From positions 1-64,000 of the forward strand of contig CAYFMQ010000012.1 of the NCBI GenBank assembly GCA_964344255.1: a stretch of 64,000 nt of DNA. The letters are read 5' to 3'. Of this stretch, positions 16,907-24,809 are shown one piece after another (the stretch's first letter is position 1; every line of letters starts with the position of its first letter). A program made the translations under genes and the position numbers. The notes under the pieces are model-generated. The model saw only the letters and a list, made by a program, of their open reading frames with translations. It made no database searches and was not told where the DNA came from. Origin of the DNA: JAJFIE01 sp964344255 (GTDB lineage: Bacteria; Pseudomonadota; Alphaproteobacteria; Rhodospirillales; Casp-alpha2).

Positions 16907-17353
16907 GTGCTGCATAAACGAATTATATCGCCGGTCATCACCGCCCTGGACAAAGAAAGGGCAGCTTATTTCGGGCGTGTTGTTGATCGGTTGGAACAAG
17001 ACCCCCGTTCCGATTTGTATCCCAATCTGCCCGTGTTGGTGTTGAAGGAAACCGTCGAGCTATTACCGATCTACCTTGAGCCAACCGTCCTCGTAAACCA
17101 TCTGTTTCGGTTTCTTGAAAGGAAGCATGAATCCCTTTCCAGGGTTATTCACAGCGCCCCTTATGTCGCCGATAATTCCGTTCTCAAATCCCATTGCGTG
17201 GAGTTTGTGGAAAGCGTAATCCGTGACACGTTTGAAAACGTTTCTGAAACAGACCAGGATGTAACTGATCGTAAAGAATATCGGTTGAAATGGCCAATCT
17301 CTCCTGAAGAGTTTCCCTACACGGATGACACAGATTTTGATGAGAATGAGTAA
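16907..17353 (+). CDS. Unrecognised 148-residue protein
   Basis: I do not recognise this family. It is a soluble, mostly helical protein with an acidic C-terminus (TDDTDFDENE). The middle has LPVLVLKETVELLPIYLEPT and FLERKHESLSRVIHSAP. The start is GTG at 16907, about a dozen bases after CAGGGGGAAG, because no in-frame ATG lies near. A weak hairpin terminator follows directly. It is the only gene between the DMT transporter and the glnB promoter region. Confidence 0.7.
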   Translation: MLHKRIISPVITALDKERAAYFGRVVDRLEQDPRSDLYPNLPVLVLKETVELLPIYLEPTVLVNHLFRFLERKHESLSRVIHSAPYVADNSVLKSHCVEFVESVIRDTFENVSETDQDVTDRKEYRLKWPISPEEFPYTDDTDFDENE

Positions 17354-17380
17354 ACTGCCTCAATCTGTATGGGCAGTTTT
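17352..17380 (+). terminator. Weak intrinsic terminator
   Basis: An 8-bp perfect stem AAACTGCC/GGCAGTTT (17352-17359 and 17372-17379) with a 12-nt loop starts at the stop codon of the 148-residue gene. Only four Ts follow, so efficiency is doubtful. It would insulate glnB from the upstream gene. Confidence 0.5.
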
Positions 17381-17393
17381 CAAGATCTTCAAC

Positions 17394-17410
17394 AGCACAT
17401 TATCTGGGCA
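17394..17410. promoter_or_regulatory. Candidate NtrC binding site
   Basis: AGCACATTATCTGGGCA matches the NtrC operator pattern TGCAC-N7-GTGCA at 8 of 10 arm positions. Its centre is about 141 bp upstream of the start point predicted from the sigma-54 promoter at 17516, the usual distance for an NtrC enhancer. A second, poorer GGGC/GCCC dyad lies at about 17425-17443. Confidence 0.45.
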
Positions 17411-17515
17411 GTTGCCTAAATTATGGGCAAATAGCATCGGCCCAGAACCTCATCTTGTTATTGCCAAACTCCGCTAATCGTTTGAAAAAAAGCGATTATT
17501 TCCATAAGAAAAAAA

Positions 17516-17532
17516 TTGGCACGCACCATGCA
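17516..17532 (+). promoter_or_regulatory. Sigma-54 (RpoN) promoter of glnB
   Basis: TTGGCACGCACCATGCA carries the -24 GG (17518-17519) and -12 GC (17530-17531) exactly 12 bp apart and matches the consensus YTGGCACG-N4-TTGCW except for one T to A change. The expected start point is near 17543, 80 bp before glnB. It indicates nitrogen-limitation control through NtrC. Confidence 0.85.
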
Positions 17533-17622
17533 ATATAGAGTGCGTGATACGGACACGGGATAAACGGGAGATCTGCTCTCCCCCCTCTGTGTTGATAAAT
17601 TCGTCACAGGAGGAACTAATCG

Positions 17623-17961
17623 ATGAAAAAAATCGAGGCCATCATCAAACCCTTCAAGTTGGATGATGTTAAAGAAGCCCTGCAGGAAGTTGGCCTTCAG
17701 GGCATTACGGTTACCGAAGCCAAGGGTTTCGGCCGGCAGAAGGGCCACACAGAACTTTATCGTGGTGCTGAATATGTCGTTGATTTCCTGCCGAAGGTTA
17801 AGCTGGAAATCGTTGTTGATGACGCCATGCTCGAACAAGCTGTTGAAGCCATCAAACAGGCTGCTCATACAGGTCGTATCGGGGATGGCAAAATTTTCGT
17901 CCTACCGGTCGAGAACGCCATTCGTGTTCGCACCGGTGAAAGTGGCACAGACGCCATATGA
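17623..17961 (+). CDS. glnB: Nitrogen regulatory protein P-II
   Basis: This 112-residue protein is a trimeric sensor of 2-oxoglutarate, ATP/ADP and, by uridylylation, glutamine. The T-loop RGAEYVVDFLPK carries Tyr51, the uridylylation site. MKKIEAIIKPFKLDDVKEAL and the GRIGDGKIFV nucleotide-binding segment are standard. A strong AGGAGGA ribosome-binding site precedes ATG. It is directly upstream of glnA and behind a sigma-54 promoter, the classical glnBA arrangement of alphaproteobacteria. It should control glutamine synthetase adenylylation and the Amt transporter. Confidence 0.97.
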   Translation: MKKIEAIIKPFKLDDVKEALQEVGLQGITVTEAKGFGRQKGHTELYRGAEYVVDFLPKVKLEIVVDDAMLEQAVEAIKQAAHTGRIGDGKIFVLPVENAIRVRTGESGTDAI

Positions 17962-17976
17962 CCTTTAACCCAAGTA

Positions 17977-18005
17977 AACAGGCTCAGCACTAGGCGCCGC
18001 CTGTT
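17977..18005 (+). terminator. Intercistronic hairpin between glnB and glnA
   Basis: A 7-bp stem AACAGGC/GCCTGTT (17977-17983 and 17999-18005) with a 15-nt loop is followed by CTATTTTCTT. It could be a leaky terminator or processing site that lets glnB and glnA be expressed at different levels. Confidence 0.45.
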
Positions 18006-18043
18006 CTATTTTCTTACAGCCCCTAACTCAACAGGTAGATAAA

Positions 18044-19468
18044 ATGTCACTTAACCTGAAAACACCATCCGACGTACAGAAATACCTCAAAGACGAAGAT
18101 GTTCCGTTTGTTGATCTTCGGTTTACGGACCCACGCGGTAAATGGCAGCACCTTACCATGTGTGCTGACTTCATTGACGATGACGCCTTTGAAGACGGTA
18201 TCATGTTCGATGGCTCCTCTATTGCTGGCTGGAAAGCGATCAATGAATCCGATATGGCGCTCATTCCCGATGCCAGCACCGCTGTCATGGATCCCTTCTC
18301 GGCCCAGCCCTCGCTGATCCTGTTCTGCGACATCATGGAGCCGACGACAGGCCAGGGATACAACCGTGATCCGCGTTCGGTCGCTAAAAAGGCCGAGACC
18401 TTCCTGGCCTCTACCGGTGTTGGCGACACGGCCTACTTCGGACCTGAAGCTGAATTCTTTGTTTTCGACGACGTCCGCTTCGATGTGCAGATGAACAGCT
18501 GCTTCTATGAATTCGACTCAGAAGAAGGCCCCTACGTCACCGGCCGTGTCTTCGACGAAGGCGGCAACACCGGCCACCGTCCGGGTGTCAAGGGTGGTTA
18601 CTTCCCGGTACCCCCGGTCGATTCATCTCCTGATCTGCGTGCGGAAATGGTCACCATCATGAAGGAAATGGGCCTCAACATGGACAAGCACCATCACGAG
18701 GTTGCGCCTTCCCAGCATGAGCTCGGCATGACCTTTGATACGCTCGTTCGGTCCGCCGACAACCTGCAGATTTACAAATACTGCACTCACATGGTCGCCC
18801 ACACCTACGGTAAGACGGCTACCTTCATGCCCAAGCCGGTCGCTGGTGACAACGGTTCCGGCATGCACGTGCACCAGTCGATCTGGAAAGACGGCAAGCC
18901 CACTTTTGCCGGTTCGGGTTATGCGGATCTGTCCGATACCGCGCTTTACTACATCGGCGGCATCATCAAACATGCCCGGGCGCTTAATGCCTTCACCAAC
19001 CCGTCCACAAACAGCTATAAGCGCCTGATCCCCGGCTTTGAAGCGCCGGTCCTGCTGGCCTATTCAGCCCGTAATCGTTCCGCTTCCTGCCGTATTCCGT
19101 TTGCAACGTCGCCGAACGGCAAGCGTGTGGAAATCCGCTTCCCTGATCCGACGGCCAACCCGTACCTGGCCTTCTCGGCCATGATGATGGCTGGTCTTGA
19201 CGGCATCCAGAACAAGATTCACCCGGGTGACGCCATGGACAAGGACCTCTATGACCTGCCGCCGGAAGAACTTTCCGATATTCCGACGGTTTGTGGTTCG
19301 CTGCGTCAGGCGCTTGACGCCCTGGATGCGGATCGTGACTTCCTCAAGAAAGGTGACGTCTTTACCGACGACGCCATTGACGGATACATGGATCTCCGCT
19401 GGGAAGAAGTTTACAACTTCGAGCACACCCCCCACCCGGTCGAGTTCTTGATGTACTACTCGGTCTAA
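18044..19468 (+). CDS. glnA: Glutamine synthetase type I
   Basis: This 474-residue dodecameric enzyme makes glutamine from glutamate, ammonia and ATP. Motifs: MFDGSSIAGWK near residue 55, EAEFFVFDDV metal-site segment, HHHEVAPSQHELG, NGSGMHVHQS and the glutamate-binding NRSASCRIP loop. The adenylylation Tyr is visible in KDLYDLPPEE (about residue 403), so activity is expected to be controlled by GlnE together with GlnB. It follows glnB by 82 bp and ends in a strong terminator. Confidence 0.98.
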   Translation: MSLNLKTPSDVQKYLKDEDVPFVDLRFTDPRGKWQHLTMCADFIDDDAFEDGIMFDGSSIAGWKAINESDMALIPDASTAVMDPFSAQPSLILFCDIMEPTTGQGYNRDPRSVAKKAETFLASTGVGDTAYFGPEAEFFVFDDVRFDVQMNSCFYEFDSEEGPYVTGRVFDEGGNTGHRPGVKGGYFPVPPVDSSPDLRAEMVTIMKEMGLNMDKHHHEVAPSQHELGMTFDTLVRSADNLQIYKYCTHMVAHTYGKTATFMPKPVAGDNGSGMHVHQSIWKDGKPTFAGSGYADLSDTALYYIGGIIKHARALNAFTNPSTNSYKRLIPGFEAPVLLAYSARNRSASCRIPFATSPNGKRVEIRFPDPTANPYLAFSAMMMAGLDGIQNKIHPGDAMDKDLYDLPPEELSDIPTVCGSLRQALDALDADRDFLKKGDVFTDDAIDGYMDLRWEEVYNFEHTPHPVEFLMYYSV

Positions 19469-19496
19469 GAATCCCGTGGCCTGATGGCCGCTTAAG

Positions 19497-19529
19497 CGGG
19501 GCCTGCCCTTCGGGGCGGCCCCGTTTTTT
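19497..19529 (+). terminator. Rho-independent terminator after glnA
   Basis: A GC-rich stem CGGGGCC-T-GCCC/GGGC-GGCCCCG with a UUCG tetraloop (19509-19512) and one bulged T is followed by six Ts. It lies about 30 bp after the glnA stop and also faces the convergent decarboxylase gene. Confidence 0.95.
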
Positions 19530-19556
19530 CATTGCCGGGAAGCATGAAAGAACGCG

Positions 19557-20732
19557 TTACAGATCTATGAGAGGGTCAAAGTCCTCCGGCAGCAATGGGG
19601 CTTCATCGACGCTAACATAGGCTTCCGGATAAAATCCGTTGAAGCGTGTCGTCATGGCATTTGAATAGGCTCCCATCTGGCCGAATTCAATCCAATCTCC
19701 TTCGTTAATGTCTGCTGGAAGATCAATCTTGTAGGGAATGACATCGGTGCTGTCACAGGTTGGACCGAAAATTGTAAATCCGGCCGTATCGCTAGAAAAA
19801 TCCCCCTCCAGTCGCAAGGCGCGGGTTGGCAGTTTGAAGCCGGCCTTGGCTTCCGAAAGACTGTGATAGACGCCATCGTTCAGGTACAGGGCATCCTCCT
19901 TGCGAAGTTGCACCTGTGTCAGCAGTGACGCGCCACTGGCGACAAGGGCGCGTCCCGGTTCGCACATCAAGACGCAATCGCCGCGGAGGTTGATCTTCGA
20001 AACCCCTTCCCTAATCGTTTCCACATAGTCGTTCAACTGCGGTACTTTTTCATCGACGTAATGAACGGGGAAACCCCCGCCGACATCCAGGTAATGAATA
20101 TCAACGTCCGATTGTTCCAGGATTTCGCCAACCGTTCTGACGGCATCTTCAAAGGCTTCCGGTGTTCGGCATTGCGACCCGACATGGAATGCGAGGCCTG
20201 GCTGGTATCCGGCCTTGGCTACCTTATCGAGGAGACTTGCGGCCTGCTGTGTCGGCGCACCGAACTTGTCGGATAGCTCAAAAGCAGCGCCAAAGGACTT
20301 GGTGCGGATTCGAACCAGACAGACCTGCCCGTTTCCAGCGCCGGTAACATCGACCATTTTCTCGAGTTCGCTTTCATGGTCTATGACCCAGTGATCGACA
20401 CGATAAACCTCACTGGCGCTCAGGATCGAAGCACGGGATTTCACTGGATGCATGAAATACGTGTCGGCATCGGCGAAGTTTTCCCGAATTGTCGCGACCT
20501 CGGTCAGGGAAGCCGTATCAAAATGGCGAATGCCTGCATTATAAAGGGCTTCAAGAACCATGGGGTGAGGATTGCATTTGATCGCGTAAAGCACGCGGCC
20601 GGGAAAATTATCCAGAAATAGCCGGGCTGTCCGTTCCAGTTCACTTGGCCTGAGACAGAAGACGGGATAACCAGGTTTCAAAGCATCAATGACCGAACGG
20701 ACGTCCGGGAAGTGAGAATCTTTAATTGCCAC
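19557..20732 (-). CDS. Ornithine/lysine-type PLP decarboxylase (fold type III)
   Basis: This 391-residue alanine-racemase-fold decarboxylase has the PLP lysine in LYAIKCNPHP near residue 52, the glycine-rich YLDVGGGFPVHY, the CEPGRALVA phosphate-binding segment and the catalytic FGPTCDSTDV near the C-terminus. The CDSTD motif places it with ornithine/lysine decarboxylases rather than diaminopimelate decarboxylase. It should produce putrescine or cadaverine for polyamine synthesis. Convergent with glnA across its terminator. Monocistronic as far as visible. Confidence 0.9.
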   Translation of the reverse strand: MAIKDSHFPDVRSVIDALKPGYPVFCLRPSELERTARLFLDNFPGRVLYAIKCNPHPMVLEALYNAGIRHFDTASLTEVATIRENFADADTYFMHPVKSRASILSASEVYRVDHWVIDHESELEKMVDVTGAGNGQVCLVRIRTKSFGAAFELSDKFGAPTQQAASLLDKVAKAGYQPGLAFHVGSQCRTPEAFEDAVRTVGEILEQSDVDIHYLDVGGGFPVHYVDEKVPQLNDYVETIREGVSKINLRGDCVLMCEPGRALVASGASLLTQVQLRKEDALYLNDGVYHSLSEAKAGFKLPTRALRLEGDFSSDTAGFTIFGPTCDSTDVIPYKIDLPADINEGDWIEFGQMGAYSNAMTTRFNGFYPEAYVSVDEAPLLPEDFDPLIDL

Positions 20733-20886
20733 GACAGTTCTCCACTGCGTAACAGCACCCCTCTCTATGCAGGGTGCCGGACAATGTCTGGTTTGGGAAA
20801 TCAGAGTATTGCCCGATTATCACTTATCCAAACATAGGCCAAGTGATTTTCAGTTCGCCCGAAAAGGAAACACCTTTTGCCCCAGA

Positions 20887-21267
20887 TCATCGGGGAGGCA
20901 GATCAACTTCCAATTCGACACTGCCGTAACCATCGACATTGCAGTTTGCCCGGATGGTTACTTTTTTGGCGCCGATCGGCGTCGAAACATTGGTCAGACT
21001 TCTGGTAAAGGGAACGTTGTTTTCATGTGGATGATACAGCGTCCTGACTGCCAGAACCTTGCCCGTACCATCCAGCACTTCCCATTTATCAACGTAGTGG
21101 GACCAGCCTTCATCAGCGTGCACGACCGTAACGGAAAAGGCATAAAGTCCGTTCGCCTGAACCTCCACCTTCGCATCAAGCACTTGTGGCTCATCTGCAC
21201 TGGATGCAAGTGAAAATCCAGCGATCAGGAAAAATGAAAAAACTAAAACTCTTGCGAATCGGATCAT
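20887..21267 (-). CDS. Conserved secreted protein of unknown function
   Basis: A 126-residue exported protein starting at ATG 21267 (an upstream in-frame start at 21309 would place 14 extra residues before the signal peptide). The signal peptide is residues 1 to about 24 (MIRFARVLVFSFFLIAGFSL). The mature part is an all-beta domain with DEGWSHYVDKWEVLDG and TLYHPHENNVPFTRSL. The conserved Trp, His and Pro pattern suggests a widespread small periplasmic family, which I recognise only as a conserved hypothetical. The two conserved histidines could bind metal, but that is a guess. Confidence 0.75.
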   Translation of the reverse strand: MIRFARVLVFSFFLIAGFSLASSADEPQVLDAKVEVQANGLYAFSVTVVHADEGWSHYVDKWEVLDGTGKVLAVRTLYHPHENNVPFTRSLTNVSTPIGAKKVTIRANCNVDGYGSVELEVDLPPR

Positions 21268-21413
21268 ATTTTTTCCAATTGATTGCCATCCATGTTTGTC
21301 AAAATGCAATCCGATACACCGTTTAGCAACAGTTTAAAAATTTTCAGGATTCCATTCACCGGTATGATCAAGACACATATGTTTCCAAAATCACAGAGGC
21401 CAACATCTGATCA

Positions 21414-21432
21414 GATTGTGTCACACACAATC
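21414..21432. repeat. Perfect 19-bp inverted repeat
   Basis: GATTGTGT-CAC-ACACAATC has 8-bp perfect arms. It lies 147 bp upstream of the secreted-protein gene (minus strand) and 180 bp upstream of the small SOS-linked gene (plus strand). It is not followed by a T run, so an operator is more likely than a terminator. Confidence 0.5.
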
Positions 21433-21523
21433 AACCCCGGATCGCTTTTTCTTTAGGTTTTTGCTAATTTCTTGCTGTTTCCAGATATTTTATCCACTTG
21501 TAATTCCTGACTTATTAAAAATT

Positions 21524-21554
21524 GTTCTTGTTTTGTTCTTTTATGTGCTATAAA
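21524..21554 (+). promoter_or_regulatory. LexA (SOS) box overlapping a promoter
   Basis: GTTCTTGTTTTGTTC (21524-21538) is an exact GTTC-N7-GTTC direct repeat, the LexA target of alphaproteobacteria. Ten bases later lies TATAAA (21549-21554), a good -10 box. The -35 region would fall at 21526-21532, inside the LexA box, so LexA binding should block the promoter. The first gene downstream is the 28-residue membrane protein at 21594. Confidence 0.75.
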
Positions 21555-21593
21555 GTCTTTCTCTCGTTAGGAAGAAAACCTGGGAGATTGAAA

Positions 21594-21680
21594 ATGACAC
21601 AGATGACAAGCTTTCTTCGTGATTTTTTAGGCATGACGATTCTGGCCTGGGCCGGCTACGCCCTGCTCATCATAACCTGA
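21594..21680 (+). CDS. 28-residue single-TM protein under SOS control (SidA-like architecture)
   Basis: ATG at 21594 opens a 28-codon frame. It starts MTQMTSFLRDFLG and continues into a hydrophobic helix MTILAWAGYALLIIT that reaches the C-terminus. A ribosome-binding site (TGGGAGAT) is 6-12 bases upstream. The predicted 5' leader from the LexA-controlled promoter is only about 33 nt. A short N-terminal amphipathic segment plus one inner-membrane helix, and SOS control, is the architecture of Caulobacter SidA, a 29-residue SOS-induced inhibitor of cell division that acts on FtsW/FtsN. I cannot claim sequence homology at this length. No other protein is encoded between 21268 and 21859. Confidence 0.7.
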   Translation: MTQMTSFLRDFLGMTILAWAGYALLIIT

Positions 21681-21859
21681 ATGATTTGTTGAAATGACAT
21701 ATGCCGCTAAATACTAATTGGCGGCGGAATATCTTATGATACATAAATCATGAGCCGTTAATCCGGTGTCTCTCGTAACGCTTAACAGGAATGTTTCTTC
21801 ATTCCGGTTTCAGGCATCGAGAGGAAAATGCTAATTCAGGATAAGAAATAACAGGAATT

Positions 21860-23950
21860 ATGGAAGATCTGTTCAGCCACGCAGACACCGGGACAAAGTC
21901 CAAGGCTGCTGCAAGAAAAACTACCAAGCAAAAGAAATCAAAGACCAAGGCTGATACAGCGCCCAAAAAGAAAAAGACCGGTAAGTCGAACACCGAACCG
22001 TCAAACTATTCTGCAAAGGATATCGAGGTTCTTGAAGGTCTGGAGCCTGTCAGACGGCGTCCTGGCATGTATATTGGTGGAACGGATGTTCACGCCCTGC
22101 ACCATCTGGCTGCTGAAATCCTTGATAATTCCATGGACGAAGCCGTTGCCGGACATGCCAGCCGCATAGAATTAGAACTAAAACCCGGCAATACAATTAC
22201 GGTAACGGACAACGGCCGCGGTATCCCGACGGACCCCCACCCCAAGTTCAAGGACAAATCGGCGCTTGAGGTTATTATGACCACCCTTCACTCAGGCGGA
22301 AAGTTCGATGGCAATGCCTATGAAACATCGGGCGGTCTTCATGGCGTCGGATTGAGCGTCGTAAACGCCTTGAGTTCAGAGCTCACCATCGAGGTCGCAC
22401 GGGATAAGCGCATTTGGCGCCAGACTTACGCCAAGGGCATCCCGACATCAAAACTGCAGGACAAGGGATCGACAAACAATCGTCGCGGCACAACGGTTAC
22501 TTTCACATCCGATCCCGGCATCTTCGGGGAAAATACGCACTTTTCCCCAGCGACGCTTTACCGGATGGCCCGCTCAAAGGCGTACCTTTACCGGGGTGTG
22601 GAAATCCGCTGGTCTTGTGACAAGTCACTTATCAAGGACAAGGATGAAACGCCTGAAAAGGCAAGCCTCCACTTTCCGGGCGGTCTTGTCGATTTCCTAA
22701 AAGCCACGCTGGAAGGCCGCAGAACCCTGTCTGCAGAGCCTTTCTCCGGACAAGCCAAGGCCAACGGCGAGGGCAAGGTAGAATGGGCCATCGCCTGGCC
22801 CCTGGACCAGGAGCCCTATCTCAGCACCTATTGCAACACGGTCCCCACGCCCTTGGGCGGCACGCACGAAAGCGGTTTGCGTTCCGGCCTATTACGCGCT
22901 CTCAAGAATCATGCGGAACTCGTTAACAACAGACAGGTATCCAAGGTGACGGCCGACGACATCATCGGCGGTGCCGGCGCCTTATTGTCCGTATTTATCC
23001 CGGACCCGCAGTTTCAGGGGCAAACAAAGGAAAAGCTGGTTTCAGCCTCGGCGACAAAGGTTGTTGAAAACGCCATACGGGACCATTTCGAGCATTGGCT
23101 GTCCGGCGATCCGGAAACGGCGCAGATGCTGATGGAGCACGTTGTTGAGAGGGCCGAAGCCCGTCTCCGTAAACGCGAGGACAAGCAGACCAAGCGTCAA
23201 TCGGCCACCCGCAAGCTGCGGCTCCCAGGCAAACTCTCTGACTGCACGAGCAATTCCTCAACAGGCACAGAGATTTTTCTTGTCGAGGGCGACTCAGCCG
23301 GCGGCTCCGCCAAGCAGGGCCGCGCGCGACAGACCCAAGCCGTTCTCCCGCTTCGCGGCAAGATTCTTAATGTAGCCAGCGCCACGCGGGAAAAGATGAA
23401 CGCCAACCAGGAAATCAAAGACCTGATCGAGGCTCTCGGCTGTGGTACGGGATCAAACTTCGATGAAGAGCGTCTGCGTTATGAGAAGGTTATCATCATG
23501 ACGGATGCGGATGTCGATGGCGCCCATATCGCCTCCCTTTTGATAACCTTTTTCTTTAAGGAAATGCCACAACTTATTGAAAGAGGTCATTTGTTTCTTG
23601 CCATGCCACCGCTTTACCGGATTTCCCAGGGCGGCAAGACGATCTACGCCCGCGACGATCTTCACAAGGACGAGCTGCTTGAGCAAGAGTTCACAGGGCG
23701 CGGTAAGGTCGAGATCAGCCGCTTTAAGGGTCTCGGCGAAATGCCGCCCCAGCAGCTCAAGGAAACCACGATGGACCCGGATAAACGCACACTTGTCCGT
23801 GTGACGCTGCCCACCGGAAATGAAAAAGAAGATATTCGCGAGACCCGCGATACGCAGAAACTTGTCGAAACGCTGATGGGCAAAAAAGCCGACAAACGCT
23901 TTGCCTACATCCAGAAACACGCCCAGTTTGTCGAACAGATTGATGTCTAG
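21860..23950 (+). CDS. parE: DNA topoisomerase IV subunit B
   Basis: This 696-residue type IIA topoisomerase ATPase subunit decatenates daughter chromosomes together with ParC. A Lys-rich, low-complexity N-terminal extension (about residues 10-50) precedes the GHKL ATPase domain, which has LEGLEPVRRRPGMYIGGTD, EILDNSMDEA, VTDNGRGIP and GGLHGVGLSVVNAL. The transducer follows, then the Toprim domain with EGDSAGGSAKQGR and MTDADVDGAHIASLL, and a C-terminal FKGLGEMPPQQLKETTMDP segment. The DNSMDEA form and length indicate ParE rather than GyrB (about 800 residues). The ribosome-binding site is ACAGGAATT. Confidence 0.95.
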   Translation: MEDLFSHADTGTKSKAAARKTTKQKKSKTKADTAPKKKKTGKSNTEPSNYSAKDIEVLEGLEPVRRRPGMYIGGTDVHALHHLAAEILDNSMDEAVAGHASRIELELKPGNTITVTDNGRGIPTDPHPKFKDKSALEVIMTTLHSGGKFDGNAYETSGGLHGVGLSVVNALSSELTIEVARDKRIWRQTYAKGIPTSKLQDKGSTNNRRGTTVTFTSDPGIFGENTHFSPATLYRMARSKAYLYRGVEIRWSCDKSLIKDKDETPEKASLHFPGGLVDFLKATLEGRRTLSAEPFSGQAKANGEGKVEWAIAWPLDQEPYLSTYCNTVPTPLGGTHESGLRSGLLRALKNHAELVNNRQVSKVTADDIIGGAGALLSVFIPDPQFQGQTKEKLVSASATKVVENAIRDHFEHWLSGDPETAQMLMEHVVERAEARLRKREDKQTKRQSATRKLRLPGKLSDCTSNSSTGTEIFLVEGDSAGGSAKQGRARQTQAVLPLRGKILNVASATREKMNANQEIKDLIEALGCGTGSNFDEERLRYEKVIIMTDADVDGAHIASLLITFFFKEMPQLIERGHLFLAMPPLYRISQGGKTIYARDDLHKDELLEQEFTGRGKVEISRFKGLGEMPPQQLKETTMDPDKRTLVRVTLPTGNEKEDIRETRDTQKLVETLMGKKADKRFAYIQKHAQFVEQIDV

Positions 23951-24032
23951 CCTACAATGCACATTGGTCTGACCTGATTCGAAATATAATTTGGGACTTT
24001 CGATAAACGTTTACAGATCAAGGAAAGCGATC

Positions 24033-24794
24033 ATGGATCTAGGTCTTAAAGGGAAATCAGTTGTCATAACCGGCGCCAGCCGAGGAATTGGTTACGCCAT
24101 GGCCGAGGCTTTTGCAAAGGAAGGTGCAAAAATCAGCATCTGCGGCCGAAGCGAAGAATCCCTTAAGAACGCGCAATTGCGTCTCTCGGAAACATTAAGC
24201 GAGGTCCATGCCTTCCAATGCGATGTGGGCAATCCCGACGAGGTTGAGCGATACATCAACGATTCCGCCGCTGCGCTTGGAGGGATCGATGTGCTGGTGA
24301 ACAATCCTTCCGGGTTTGGTGAACTCGATGATGAGGAAGGTTGGCAAAAGAGTATCGACGTAGACCTGCTGGGTTTGGTCAGATCAACCCGTCATGCCCT
24401 GCCCCACCTGGAAGCCAATGGCGGTGGCAATATCATACACATTTCCTCCATTTCCGGCCTGATGGCGTCGCCGGAAAGCCCACCCTACGGCGCCATCAAG
24501 GCTGCGGTTGTGCATTATACCTTGTCCCAGGCCTCGGCATTCGCTGCGAAAAACATCCGCGTCAACGCCGTCGCGCCCGGTTCCATCTATTTCAAGGACG
24601 GTGTGTGGGATGAAGTAAAACGCGATGATCCGGACCTGTTCAATGCCGTGGAAGCCGACATCCCCTTCGGACGCATGGGCAAACCGGAAGAAATCGCGAC
24701 AGCAACCGTTTTCCTGGCATCCGATGCAGCAGGATGGATCACGGGACAGACACTGGCTGTAGATGGCGGCCAGATGCTTCCGAACTTCCCCTGA
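24033..24794 (+). CDS. SDR-family oxidoreductase
   Basis: This 253-residue classical short-chain dehydrogenase/reductase has the nucleotide-binding TGASRGIG at residues 13-20, a VLVNNPSG segment (NNAG variant), Ser in HISSISG and catalytic Tyr-Lys in YGAIKAA near residue 150, followed by NIRVNAVAPGS. The ATG at 24033 follows AAGGAAAG and is preferred over a TTG at 23991. Substrate unknown. It stands 82 bp after parE and converges on the epimerase gene. Confidence 0.9.
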   Translation: MDLGLKGKSVVITGASRGIGYAMAEAFAKEGAKISICGRSEESLKNAQLRLSETLSEVHAFQCDVGNPDEVERYINDSAAALGGIDVLVNNPSGFGELDDEEGWQKSIDVDLLGLVRSTRHALPHLEANGGGNIIHISSISGLMASPESPPYGAIKAAVVHYTLSQASAFAAKNIRVNAVAPGSIYFKDGVWDEVKRDDPDLFNAVEADIPFGRMGKPEEIATATVFLASDAAGWITGQTLAVDGGQMLPNFP

Positions 24795-24809
24795 ATTTCC
24801 TCTAAAGTT

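Noticed and set aside
21490..21498. TTATCCACT, near match to a DnaA box
   Set aside because: A single 8-of-9 match near parE with no cluster, no AT-rich unwinding region and no origin genes. Not evidence for a replication origin.
21828..21851. Seven-codon frame before parE
   Set aside because: Too short and without regulatory context; the parE start has its own ACAGGAATT.
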